The notes below the pieces were generated by a model. It was not told the DNA's origin. It did no database searches and worked only from the letters and a program-made list of their open reading frames with translations. Positions 1 to 7,422 of a DNA stretch of 8,587 bases are shown in pieces. Each line of letters begins with the position of its first letter. Within the stretch, counting starts at the first letter, position 1. The stretch is taken from contig CALHRB010000168.1 of assembly GCA_938038165.1 (NCBI GenBank), positions 1 through 8,587 on the forward strand, written 5' to 3'. The position numbers and the translations under genes were made by a program. This DNA comes from Candidatus Kapaibacterium sp. Lineage in GTDB: Bacteria > Bacteroidota > Ignavibacteria > Kapaibacteriales > UBA2268.

Positions 1-3000
1 GATGATCGGTTTGTATCGCCTAGTTTAATATTTAATGCATGAAGATAATACAATTTGCTCGGGGATAAATTTATATTACTAGCCCATTCGATGAAGCCTT
101 CATTATTTTCTATTTCATTATTTGACGAGCTTTTTACTAAACTGTATTGATCATTATCAGTTACTTCGAAAATTTTAAAATCATAGGAAAAATCAAACTT
201 ATCAGCCAGAGGATTTATGAAACGAAACCTCGGATTTGTTTTAGGTACATTCCAATATGCCTGAGGCTCAAGAGGATACAGCCCAGTTGAGAAGATTTCC
301 TGACTGATCGCGACTGAATTATTATTGAAGTTCCTATCTTCGGTCAATCGGTCGGGGTCAGCTGTGATAGTAATTAAGTGTTTGCCGGGCTTACCAGCAA
401 TATTTAACTCAAATTTAAAAGCAACAGGATAACAAATTCCACTATAAAAAATTGAAATACTTGTGTCAAGTTTGTTATTATAAAAATTGGTGAGAAGTAA
501 TTTTAATGGCTGATTTTGTTTATATCCAATATTGTCCAGAATACCTGAAATCACTAAGATTGAATCATTTTCAGTGGCTTGAGTATTTCCCGATTTGGTT
601 TTGATAGTAATATTTTTAGGATTTAAATAAATGTCTGGTTTCCCAATCATTCTCAATTTAATCATTGGATCACCAAGATAAGTATATTGCAAAATCAGAA
701 AACGCTCCAGCTCACCCGAAATCAATCTATTTCTTGAATTATTAAGTATTTCAGGATATGTAAGCAAACTATTATCTGGATTTGATATAGTTTGAAGCAT
801 TTTTAAATGAAGACTAATTGAAACGAATTGGTCTGCCAGGTTCGATGAGCCACCTGCACCAACAAACCCTCTATCGGCAGCTAGAACATAATCTTCGTTT
901 CTTGCTGTTATGTCTGGCTCGGCAAATGCAGCAGTATTGCAGGAAAGAGTCGAGAAAAAGCCATATCTTCCTTTATTGTTGAGTTTTTCTGCTTGCCATC
1001 CATCCATATCAAGAACAACAGGGGAACCGTGACCAAGAAAAGCAACCCAATCAGCACCTTTGTTTATTTCGGATATAATTCTTATTGCTTCTCCTTCACC
1101 GCCAATTTTTGGATCTTTCTTGTTAATAATGGTTGTATCAGCACATAATGCTGGAGATTTCATAATCAGATCTTCTGCAAAAGTGTATTTCATAATTGAA
1201 TACCACGAGGCTCTTTCGTTATCATTTGTTCCGCCAGACATCAGCAAGAATCTTTTCATCCATCTATCGTTCGGAACAGTTTCATAATCTATTAACTTTT
1301 CAACATATTTCAGCCCTTGATGGTTAGTTTTTATCGGGATGCGTCCAATCACAATTTCAGATAGCAAATCATCACCCTCTAACAGTCCATACCAATAATC
1401 ACTTGCAGGCCAACCGTACGTTGGTATATAATCTTTATTAATTGTGGAACTTTGAAGCATTCTTGCATCCCAACTTGCATCGCCTACCAAAGTTACATAT
1501 TTAATTCCTGGTGAACTCCAATTGTAGTATGCATATTTTAGAAAATCTTTGATTGCGTGTGGAGATTTCTTTCCGAAATAAAACTCTTTATAAATATCAT
1601 TTGCATCAACAACCATAGCCTTAACTGTGGAATCACTTTGTATTCTGTGTTCCTTTAACTTATTTGCAGTTTCAAGAAAATCACTATGAGTAATAATCAA
1701 CAAATCAGCCTGATTTTTAGGATTTCTCAAATTTGTCTGATTGACTTTTGTTGCAGTTGCTTTTGTTTGATTTTTTGCATCGCATAAATAAAAATTACGC
1801 TCATTACCGGCTTGAGCAATCAAATCAGCTTTATATGACTGTCCACCCTGATGTTCTAAAAAAGATAAAAGAGATATTTTATTTGTTTTGCTTATTTGTT
1901 CTTTTATTGTTTCCTCTTTACCTTTTTGAAGAAGCATTGCAAAAATATCTGTCCTTGTTACGTTTTCGGCTAATCTACTACCCAATGACTTAATTGAATT
2001 TTTTAATGAAATCGGAATATCATAATCATTTATGAAACCATTAAAAATAATAAAAACAATACTTTGAGAAGGAATTGAATTTATTAAATTTTCAATAGCC
2101 GTCGAATATTCTGTGAAATGTCTGAACTGTATAGTTGCGTAATCAGGGCTTTCCAAATATCCGACTGATAAGCCTTTATCATTAATGCTGAACAAAGAAT
2201 CATTAATTCGGAATGACGTAAAAATCTGAGAATTTTTGATTGTGCCTATGCTGATTAAAGAACCGGCTCTGGTTCCCAGCTGAAATATTAATCCGTTAGC
2301 CGTATCAAGAGCTATAACTTGATTTGAGGAAAATCCTGATACTTCAAGAACCATATTTTCTTCGAGATTTGGAATTCTGAAAGGTTCCTGATAGCAAGTA
2401 AATATCGGCTCTGATTTTCCTATTATATTAATGAAATCAAAACCAACCTGATCAACCAGATAATCATTTTCATTTTTTTTGAAACCTAAAGACTCTAATT
2501 CAATCCGATTAAGCCCTTGTATTATCTCAGAAGAATTCTTTTTTATGACTTTTTTTCTGACATCTTTTCGTTTAAGTGAGTCTAAATCTGTGAAATTGTT
2601 GTTAAATTCAATTTTGATTAGATGACTAAATTTAAATTTATTTGTATCAACAGTGATGTCATAAAGTGAACTCCTGTAATTCAGTTCAATAGTTACTGAG
2701 TCAGAAAAAAATGGGTAAAATTCAAAATTTGCTGCTAAATTTTTGGAAGTCAATGGACCGGGTTTGGGCTCAAGAATTTCCCAGAACCAAGCTTCTCCAG
2801 GAACAGTTTCAACATTATCCTGTGGAAAGCCTCGATGATATTTTCTTTCAATTTCGATATGTTTATTTATTTCCAAATAATTTAGTCTCTTTTCAGCATT
2901 TTTTTCCTTTGATTCAAAGTAACGAAGACCTTCTTTTTTTTCATCAAAAGTCAAGAAGAAAGAGGCTTCGTCTGTATAATTTTCGAACCAAGTTGTATCG

Positions 3001-3881
3001 CCCTTGGCTCTGCTGCCAAGAAAGTATATAATATCGTTTTTGTCTAATAATTCGTTCCCATTGTCGGATATGAACATCCTTTGCTCTTTGCCTTCGTGCA
3101 AAAGGATGAAATTCTTAATAGGCAGTAAATTAAAATTTGGTTCTATTTTAAGTATTTCTGAAGCTTCTATGGAAGCAATCCCGTCCGATTTAGTAATTAT
3201 TCTTACATAATTTTTCTCAGGTTCATACCAATAAGTTCCGAGCAGTCTGTCATTTGTTTTTTTTGAAGATGAATTAAAATAAACATTATAAAAAAATTGT
3301 AGTTGATTTTTATTTTTAATAAATGAATAAAATGATAAATCCCTTTGCGATATGGGTGAGTAACTTTTTATAAAACCTGTAAATTCGATATCAGCAATTG
3401 CACTATCTATAATTCCTAATTCGTGTGTGACAGAATTATAATAAAAAGGTTGAATTGTTACCAGTGATACCGGTAAACCCCTTAAAATACCAATTTGTTC
3501 TACTCTCAACTCAGGAAAAATGATATCTTGTTCTTTTAGTTTTTGTCCGTAGAGCGAGTTAAGTTCATCAACTTTAAGAATATCAAAATATCCAATCCTT
3601 TTAACCTTAATTTTGTCAAATTTATAGTGAAGCACACCTTCTGGAGGCGTAGCAATTTGAAACCTTAAATCGGGTAAAGAAAAAATTTGTTCTGAAGGAA
3701 AATTTGAGTCTTCATGGTTTAGCGTAACAACATATTTTGAGGGTTTTGCTTCGTTAATTTGAAATTGAAGTGAATTAATTATAATTTTAAGACCGTTATC
3801 TCTTTCAATGAAATCAGAGGAAGCAAATAGATTAATCTTAAAAATGACTGCAATTATAGTTATGAATTTTATTATTTTCAT
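1..3881 (-). CDS. Large secreted C25-family (gingipain/PorU-like) cysteine peptidase, 3' end outside window
   Basis: The frame opens at ATG 3881-3879 and stays open to the window edge, giving at least 1293 codons; the C-terminus is missing. Residues 1-20 form a hydrophobic signal peptide, likely cleaved after LFA. Residues of about 25-700 form a beta-rich N-terminal region with GEAWFWE at 362-368, as in PorU-type proteins. The C25 core spans about 719-1072: VTLVGDASWDA around 796-806, SDYWYG around 827-832, IGRIPI at 845-850, the catalytic-type FLGHGSP with His951, and TLSCNTAAF with Cys981. The 30-residue His-Cys spacing fits the clan CD gingipain fold. Residues of about 1080-1190 look like a CARDB-type adhesion domain ending in NFNNNS, followed by the start of another beta domain. 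Family members are exported Cys proteases or type IX secretion sortases (PorU). Whether this one is PorU or a T9SS cargo cannot be decided without the C-terminus; it looks longer than P. gingivalis PorU, and no porV neighbour is visible. No Shine-Dalgarno precedes the ATG; the signal peptide supports the start. Confidence 0.9.
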   Translation of the reverse strand, partial: MKIIKFITIIAVIFKINLFASSDFIERDNGLKIIINSLQFQINEAKPSKYVVTLNHEDSNFPSEQIFSLPDLRFQIATPPEGVLHYKFDKIKVKRIGYFDILKVDELNSLYGQKLKEQDIIFPELRVEQIGILRGLPVSLVTIQPFYYNSVTHELGIIDSAIADIEFTGFIKSYSPISQRDLSFYSFIKNKNQLQFFYNVYFNSSSKKTNDRLLGTYWYEPEKNYVRIITKSDGIASIEASEILKIEPNFNLLPIKNFILLHEGKEQRMFISDNGNELLDKNDIIYFLGSRAKGDTTWFENYTDEASFFLTFDEKKEGLRYFESKEKNAEKRLNYLEINKHIEIERKYHRGFPQDNVETVPGEAWFWEILEPKPGPLTSKNLAANFEFYPFFSDSVTIELNYRSSLYDITVDTNKFKFSHLIKIEFNNNFTDLDSLKRKDVRKKVIKKNSSEIIQGLNRIELESLGFKKNENDYLVDQVGFDFINIIGKSEPIFTCYQEPFRIPNLEENMVLEVSGFSSNQVIALDTANGLIFQLGTRAGSLISIGTIKNSQIFTSFRINDSLFSINDKGLSVGYLESPDYATIQFRHFTEYSTAIENLINSIPSQSIVFIIFNGFINDYDIPISLKNSIKSLGSRLAENVTRTDIFAMLLQKGKEETIKEQISKTNKISLLSFLEHQGGQSYKADLIAQAGNERNFYLCDAKNQTKATATKVNQTNLRNPKNQADLLIITHSDFLETANKLKEHRIQSDSTVKAMVVDANDIYKEFYFGKKSPHAIKDFLKYAYYNWSSPGIKYVTLVGDASWDARMLQSSTINKDYIPTYGWPASDYWYGLLEGDDLLSEIVIGRIPIKTNHQGLKYVEKLIDYETVPNDRWMKRFLLMSGGTNDNERASWYSIMKYTFAEDLIMKSPALCADTTIINKKDPKIGGEGEAIRIISEINKGADWVAFLGHGSPVVLDMDGWQAEKLNNKGRYGFFSTLSCNTAAFAEPDITARNEDYVLAADRGFVGAGGSSNLADQFVSISLHLKMLQTISNPDNSLLTYPEILNNSRNRLISGELERFLILQYTYLGDPMIKLRMIGKPDIYLNPKNITIKTKSGNTQATENDSILVISGILDNIGYKQNQPLKLLLTNFYNNKLDTSISIFYSGICYPVAFKFELNIAGKPGKHLITITADPDRLTEDRNFNNNSVAISQEIFSTGLYPLEPQAYWNVPKTNPRFRFINPLADKFDFSYDFKIFEVTDNDQYSLVKSSSNNEIENNEGFIEWASNINLSPSKLYYLHALNIKLGDTNRS

Positions 3882-3976
3882 TAAAAAAAACTATGAATAT
3901 TATAAATCATCGAATAAAACAATCATTAACAATTTTAACCTAAAAAGTTTCAAAGGATATTAATCAATATGACAAG

Positions 3977-4010
3977 TTAAAGATGTAATTATTGAAAAAG
4001 TCATCTTTAA
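3977..4010. repeat. 9-bp perfect inverted repeat with 16-nt loop upstream of the C25 gene
   Basis: TTAAAGATG (3977-3985) and CATCTTTAA (4002-4010) are perfectly complementary arms around a 16-nt spacer. The repeat lies directly after the U-tract of the minus-strand terminator and about 95 bp upstream of the C25 peptidase start. It could be a second, weak hairpin backing up the terminator, or an operator or promoter element for the peptidase gene. Only two G-C pairs are present, so a stable RNA hairpin is doubtful. The function is not known. Confidence 0.4.
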
Positions 4011-4011
4011 A

Positions 4012-4044
4012 TAACAAAAAACCCTATGAATTCTCATAGGGTTT
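4012..4044 (-). terminator. Intrinsic terminator of the four-TM membrane protein gene
   Basis: On the minus strand an 11-bp perfect stem (AAACCCTATGA pairing with TCATAGGGTTT, arms 4034-4044 and 4019-4029) closes a 4-nt loop and runs into a T-rich stretch, TTTTTTGTTATTT. It starts 47 bp past the stop codon of the gene ending at 4091. The G-C block in the stem and the following T tract are the classic rho-independent layout. It implies that the downstream C25 peptidase gene has its own promoter in 3882-4010. On the plus strand the stem has no T tract, so it is judged unidirectional. Confidence 0.87.
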
Positions 4045-4090
4045 AGGTCAACTCGATGATTTATTTCATCAATATGGAGGTTTATGAAAA

Positions 4091-5467
4091 CTATTTTCTT
4101 CTGAAAGTATCCTTGCTTGTTGCGGACTCACTGAATGATTCACGAAGACCAATCAAAATTTTCTGACTGATTTCTTCAGCAACAACTTTTTTGATATTGT
4201 CATCGCTGGTCATATAGTCAGCTATAGCTCTTTCGACTCTTGATTTTATAATTTCTGCAGATTGACCAACCAACACATTTGCAAGCTGATGAATGTCATA
4301 TTGCTGTCCACGTAAAGTTTCGAGCTGGCTACGATTAGCATCTTCCATTTTCTTGAGCATTTTGTCCATTCTTTCTTCTTCTTCGGTGTAAATAAGTGTG
4401 ATAGCAAGAAGTGAAAGCATCGTAAATTCAAGGAATATAGCAAGAAGAATGAATGACGGTTTAGTAGCTGGAATGAACTTGAGACCTCTGATACCAACGG
4501 CAACAATGAGGAATGCAGCACCACCATAAGCCAAGCCGGTAACGTTATTTGAATATTTTTCTGTAAAGTGGTGAGCCATATAAAGTCTGAGACCTTTGAA
4601 TATTTTTATGTGATTTCTTCGCCAATACAGACCGTCTTTTGTATCTTCTATTTCTTTTAAAACAAAGTCCGAGAAATATTCTTTAATTCTGCCATAAAGA
4701 GCATCATTACGAAACATCACAATATCTGTATTTTCATCGAATATTTCATCAAATTGAAATCCTTGCTTGGGGGAGGCAAGTTCTTCTGAGATTGTTCGTT
4801 CCCAGATGATTCTGTAAGCACGTTCAATATCATTTCTATCTTTTTCAGAAAGTTTATCATCAGGCATAGTTAAAATTTCAACAATTTCATCGGAAAAACC
4901 CGTTTGGAGTCTTATCTTCGCCATTGTGTTATCTATTTGTCTGTCGAATAGCACCGCCATAAAGCCGAAACTTGTTGGCATTACCATTGTTATCAAAGCC
5001 GTTATAAACACAGCAAGAACCAAAGCCAAAATCCAGAATCCTACCCATGGCTCTAAAATGATTGGATGCTCACCAAGAACTTCTGATTTAGCATAAAATT
5101 CCTGAGGTCCTTTAACATATCCATGAATTTTTTCGGTCCTTTTTTCAAATGTAAAGTCAAAAATAAATTCTTTGTCTATCCATTCTTTGGTTATGTCTAT
5201 TCTTCCCCTCTTGAGAAGTTCCTCAGCTTTTTCTTTTGGAGTTGAAGCCCAAACGAGTCCTTTGAACTGGACGAATCCAATCTTCTCTAACTTATCTCCA
5301 CTTGGTTGAAACAGAGGAACAACAAATTGTGCCGTACCCCAGGGTATGACATAATATTGAAAAATAAAAAATAAAGATACTACAAGTATCAGCAGGACAA
5401 CTATATGTTGAGCCGAGAGCTTTTTGACAGACTTTCCTCTTTGCTGGGAATAAAATGATTTTGCCAT
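4091..5467 (-). CDS. Four-TM membrane protein with cytoplasmic coiled-coil tail, unknown function
   Basis: I do not recognise this 458-residue protein. Hydrophobic segments lie at about 21-43, 141-163, 309-327 and 337-360. A lysine-rich N-terminus (KSVKK) suggests N-in topology. That would place residues 44-140 in the periplasm, a 145-residue charged middle domain (164-308) in the cytoplasm, and the tail in the cytoplasm. The tail begins with an acidic TEEEER stretch and continues as a charged, heptad-like helix (about 362-445), suggesting a coiled coil that could oligomerise or bind a partner. The middle domain has GFSDEIVEILTMPDDKLSEKDRND-like helical character; no catalytic motif is evident. 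The ATG at 5467 is supported by AGGAG nine bases upstream, and the gene ends in TAG just before a strong terminator, so it is probably monocistronic. It is the neighbour of the C25 gene on the same strand, but the terminator between them argues against an operon. The CDS is secure; the role is unknown. Confidence 0.87.
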   Translation of the reverse strand: MAKSFYSQQRGKSVKKLSAQHIVVLLILVVSLFFIFQYYVIPWGTAQFVVPLFQPSGDKLEKIGFVQFKGLVWASTPKEKAEELLKRGRIDITKEWIDKEFIFDFTFEKRTEKIHGYVKGPQEFYAKSEVLGEHPIILEPWVGFWILALVLAVFITALITMVMPTSFGFMAVLFDRQIDNTMAKIRLQTGFSDEIVEILTMPDDKLSEKDRNDIERAYRIIWERTISEELASPKQGFQFDEIFDENTDIVMFRNDALYGRIKEYFSDFVLKEIEDTKDGLYWRRNHIKIFKGLRLYMAHHFTEKYSNNVTGLAYGGAAFLIVAVGIRGLKFIPATKPSFILLAIFLEFTMLSLLAITLIYTEEEERMDKMLKKMEDANRSQLETLRGQQYDIHQLANVLVGQSAEIIKSRVERAIADYMTSDDNIKKVVAEEISQKILIGLRESFSESATSKDTFRRK

Positions 5468-5476
5468 TAATATTAT

Positions 5477-5481
5477 CTCCT
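5477..5481 (-). promoter_or_regulatory. Shine-Dalgarno of the membrane protein gene
   Basis: AGGAG on the minus strand ends nine bases before the ATG at 5467. It supports that start and contrasts with the C25, actA and actB starts, where no comparable motif is visible. Confidence 0.7.
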
Positions 5482-5582
5482 AATGATAACTTAATTTAAT
5501 TGTGTTTACTTTCTTTTTTAATGTTATCTGCAAATTATGAAATTTGTTAAATTAAAAAAAATTTAAATTTATTTCATTCTCA

Positions 5583-5616
5583 CAAATCTAATATACGTTT
5601 AAGTCTTTTTTCGAAA
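5583..5616 (-). promoter_or_regulatory. Candidate Bacteroidota-type promoter for the membrane protein gene
   Basis: On the minus strand, TAGATTTG (5590-5583) matches the TAnnTTTG -7 element used by the primary sigma factor in Bacteroidota. Twenty-one bases upstream is TTTCG (5616-5612), a poor match to the TTG-type -33 element. The implied 5' untranslated leader is about 110 bases. Whether this consensus applies in this organism is assumed, and in A+T-rich DNA an 8-mer with two free positions can occur by chance. Confidence 0.3.
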
Positions 5617-5660
5617 TATAACAAATTAATTGAATTTTATGTAGTATTTTAGATTTAAAT

Positions 5661-5683
5661 TTTGTAGTGCATTTAACTACAAA
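5661..5683. repeat. 8-bp perfect inverted repeat with extra half-site, possible operator
   Basis: TTTGTAGT (5661-5668) and ACTACAAA (5676-5683) flank a 7-nt spacer. A further copy of TGTAGT lies at 5640-5645, exactly 23 bp before the same hexamer at 5663, in direct orientation. Palindrome plus repeated half-site, placed between divergent promoters, is the geometry expected of a binding site for a dimeric regulator. No regulator gene is in the window, and no T tract follows on either strand, so a terminator is unlikely. Confidence 0.35.
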
Positions 5684-5735
5684 TTATTAACAATCATTAA
5701 TTCATTATTTCGGCAAATTTTTGTAAATTGCAAGT

Positions 5736-5876
5736 GTGAAAAGCAAAACTTTAATACCGTCTGCAATCCTTAAATCTGGTGGAACAATCAGAGGTTCTGC
5801 TTTTATTACTTATTTGAACATTCGTCAATCACTTTTAACCTTCCTATTCTTTGCTGCTTTCCCGGTCTCCTATTAA
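5736..5876 (+). CDS. Possible 46-codon leader ORF upstream of lat (low confidence)
   Basis: A GTG at 5736 opens a frame that stays clear to TAA at 5874-5876. The product would start VKSKTLIPSAILKSGG and end in a hydrophobic LLTFLFFAAFPVSY. An in-frame TAA sits just upstream of the GTG, so the frame cannot be much longer, and no Shine-Dalgarno is visible. The stop codon falls inside the left arm of the 12-bp inverted repeat at 5872-5911, an arrangement that would let translation interfere with folding. It could be a leader peptide, a chance ORF in a less A+T-rich patch, or part of a structured RNA. I favour a non-coding leader slightly over a real peptide. Confidence 0.18.
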   Translation: MKSKTLIPSAILKSGGTIRGSAFITYLNIRQSLLTFLFFAAFPVSY

Positions 5877-5935
5877 TTCAAATTTGCCTTAGTTCTGTTA
5901 TTTGAATTAATCATTTCTTTTTTTAATATTTTTTT
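5872..5935 (+). repeat. Perfect 12-bp inverted repeat followed by T tracts in the lat leader
   Basis: ATTAATTCAAAT (5872-5883) and ATTTGAATTAAT (5900-5911) are exact reverse complements with a 16-nt loop. Two T7 runs follow at 5918-5924 and 5929-5935, and lat begins 39 bp after the right arm. The layout resembles an attenuator-type terminator for plus-strand transcription, but the stem has only one G-C pair and would be weak. An operator for a DNA-binding protein is an equally good reading. Confidence 0.4.
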
Positions 5936-5939
5936 GCAC

Positions 5940-5944
5940 AGGAG
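5940..5944 (+). promoter_or_regulatory. Shine-Dalgarno of lat
   Basis: AGGAG lies six bases before the ATG at 5951. It fixes this start, which also gives the N-terminal length expected of lysine 6-aminotransferases. Confidence 0.75.
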
Positions 5945-5950
5945 ACTAAA

Positions 5951-7318
5951 ATGAAAAATGAAATAACTTTAGAAAAATCAACCTATACTCCAAAATACTA
6001 TGTTAATGAACGTGAGGTATTAAGCGAATTAAAAAAACATATGCTTGTTGATGGATTTGATTTTGTGCCAGACTACGAGAACTCGCAAGGCTTTTATTAT
6101 TATGACAAAATTTCAGGAAAAAAGTTTTTAGATTTCTTCACTTGCTTTGCTTCTGTTCCATTAGGACTTAATCATCCAAAACTGCTCGAACCATCCTTCA
6201 TCGAATATATTGGCAAGATATCCCTTAATAAGCCATCAAATTCAGATTTGTATTCTGTTGAGATGGCTACATTTGTTAAAACATTATTCAAGACAGCTGT
6301 GCCTGATCATTTTAAGTATTTATTCATGATCGAAGGAGGTGCACTAGCTGTTGAAAACGCCCTAAAAGTTGCATTCGATTGGAAAGTCCGCAAAAATTTC
6401 GAAAAAGGCTACACCAACGAAGTCGGTCATAAAGTAATTTATTTCAAAGATGCTTTTCACGGACGCTCAGGCTATACTATGTCTCTAACAAATACCGATC
6501 CTAACAAAGTAAAATATTTCCCGAAATTTGATTGGATCCGGGTTATTAATCCTAAATTGTCTTTCCCCTTAAATCAACAAAACCTTGAAGATACAATCAA
6601 AATCGAGAAACAGGCAATTGAAGACATTAAAAATGCATTCAATCAATACAAAGATGAAATAGCGGCTATTATCGTTGAACCAATTCAATGCGAGGGTGGA
6701 GACAATCATTTTCGTAATGAATTTCTGCAAGAACTAAGATTTCTTGCTGATGAAAACGAAGCTCTCCTGATTTTTGATGAAATCCAAACTGGTGGCGGCT
6801 TAACCGGCACTATGTGGGTTCACGAGCAAATGAATGTCATACCGGATATCATATCATTTGGTAAGAAACTCCAGGTTTGCGGTATTCTCGTCGGTGAAAG
6901 AGTTGAAGAAGTTGAAAACAATGTTTTCAAAGAGTCCTCAAGAATCAACTCCACATGGGGTGGTAATCTTACTGATATGGTCAGAGCCACTAAATATCTT
7001 GAAATTATTGAGGAAGATAAGCTCTTGGAAAATGTCAAACAGCAAGGTAAATACCTTAAATCAAGATTATTAGAATTAGAAAACAAATATCCTGAACTAA
7101 TTTCAAATTCAAGAGGCCGTGGTTTGCTTTGTGCATTTGATATGCCTGATTCGGAAACCAGAAAAACTTTCATTCGTTCATCTCTGAACGAAGGGTTGTT
7201 GATTCTTGGATGTGGTAACAAATCGGTAAGATTCAGACCTGCGTTGAATGTTACTGAAAATCAACTCGAAGAGGGATTATTTGTAATCGAAAAGGTTTTG
7301 CAAAAAATCAACATTTGA
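5951..7318 (+). CDS. lat: L-lysine 6-aminotransferase (class III, PLP-dependent)
   Basis: The 455-residue product is a full-length class III aminotransferase of the lysine 6-aminotransferase (LAT) type. It transfers the epsilon-amino group of L-lysine to 2-oxoglutarate, giving glutamate and 2-aminoadipate 6-semialdehyde, which cyclises to piperideine-6-carboxylate; it acts in the cytoplasm as a dimer. Visible motifs are GKKFLDFFTCFASVPLGLNHP (56-76), the phosphate-binding EGGALAVENALK (128-139), DAFHGRSGYT (167-176), VEPIQCEGG (242-250), the pyridine-nitrogen Asp276 in IFDEIQTG, the Schiff-base Lys305 in SFGKKLQVCG, and RINSTWGGN (331-339). The last two blocks closely resemble the mycobacterial LAT and set it apart from ornithine and acetylornithine aminotransferases. 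No semialdehyde dehydrogenase gene (such as amaB/pcd) is in the window, so the next pathway step must be elsewhere. The next gene, actA, is 104 bp downstream with no clear terminator between, so partial read-through is possible. Confidence 0.95.
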   Translation: MKNEITLEKSTYTPKYYVNEREVLSELKKHMLVDGFDFVPDYENSQGFYYYDKISGKKFLDFFTCFASVPLGLNHPKLLEPSFIEYIGKISLNKPSNSDLYSVEMATFVKTLFKTAVPDHFKYLFMIEGGALAVENALKVAFDWKVRKNFEKGYTNEVGHKVIYFKDAFHGRSGYTMSLTNTDPNKVKYFPKFDWIRVINPKLSFPLNQQNLEDTIKIEKQAIEDIKNAFNQYKDEIAAIIVEPIQCEGGDNHFRNEFLQELRFLADENEALLIFDEIQTGGGLTGTMWVHEQMNVIPDIISFGKKLQVCGILVGERVEEVENNVFKESSRINSTWGGNLTDMVRATKYLEIIEEDKLLENVKQQGKYLKSRLLELENKYPELISNSRGRGLLCAFDMPDSETRKTFIRSSLNEGLLILGCGNKSVRFRPALNVTENQLEEGLFVIEKVLQKINI

Positions 7319-7422
7319 TTACACTAAACATAACTTAACTTTTTATTAATCTTTATTTAATCACATATATTATTGATTTTTACTAATTTGCTTCTTGAAT
7401 TGCTAAAAATAGTAGTTAATTT

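Larger units (their letters stand above)
5468..5950. other. Divergent intergenic region between the membrane protein gene and lat
   Basis: These 483 bp separate two divergently read genes, so both promoters should lie here. The half near the membrane gene (5490-5720) is extremely A+T rich and holds a candidate minus-strand -7 box and a palindrome. The half near lat (about 5730-5870) is noticeably less A+T rich, with pyrimidine-rich stretches and a possible short ORF. It is followed by a 12-bp inverted repeat and T tracts. No tRNA, no lysine riboswitch core and no IS remnant were seen. The composition shift suggests that the lat-proximal part is a transcribed leader rather than plain promoter DNA; this is inference. 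Confidence 0.6.

Noticed and set aside
1748..1993. Plus-strand open frames inside the left gene (also 1060-1287, 2711-3031, 3004-3210)
   Set aside because: They lie antisense within the continuous C25 peptidase frame, which carries a signal peptide and family motifs; the plus-strand translations have no recognisable features or ribosome binding sites.
1..3881. Possible frameshift or pseudogene in the left gene
   Set aside because: The start, the WFW motif, the His951 and Cys981 motifs and the CARDB-like domain all fall in one frame with no internal stop, so the gene is intact within the window.
4076..4104. GGAGG followed by ATG and a six-codon ORF (MKTIFF) on the plus strand
   Set aside because: It overlaps the 3' end of the minus-strand gene, is too short to be meaningful and has no following gene to regulate.
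4246..4527. 93-codon minus-strand frame within the four-TM protein gene
   Set aside because: It is a shifted frame on the same strand as the real gene and lies entirely within it, with no Shine-Dalgarno.
5730..5950. Lysine riboswitch upstream of lat
   Set aside because: The conserved core elements of the lysine (L-box) riboswitch and its multi-helix layout are not recognisable, and the class typically controls biosynthesis or transport rather than catabolism.
6820..7221. 133-codon minus-strand frame, and a plus-strand frame at 6834-7073, inside lat
   Set aside because: Both overlap the conserved catalytic part of the aminotransferase and have no supporting start signals; they are shadows of its codon use.
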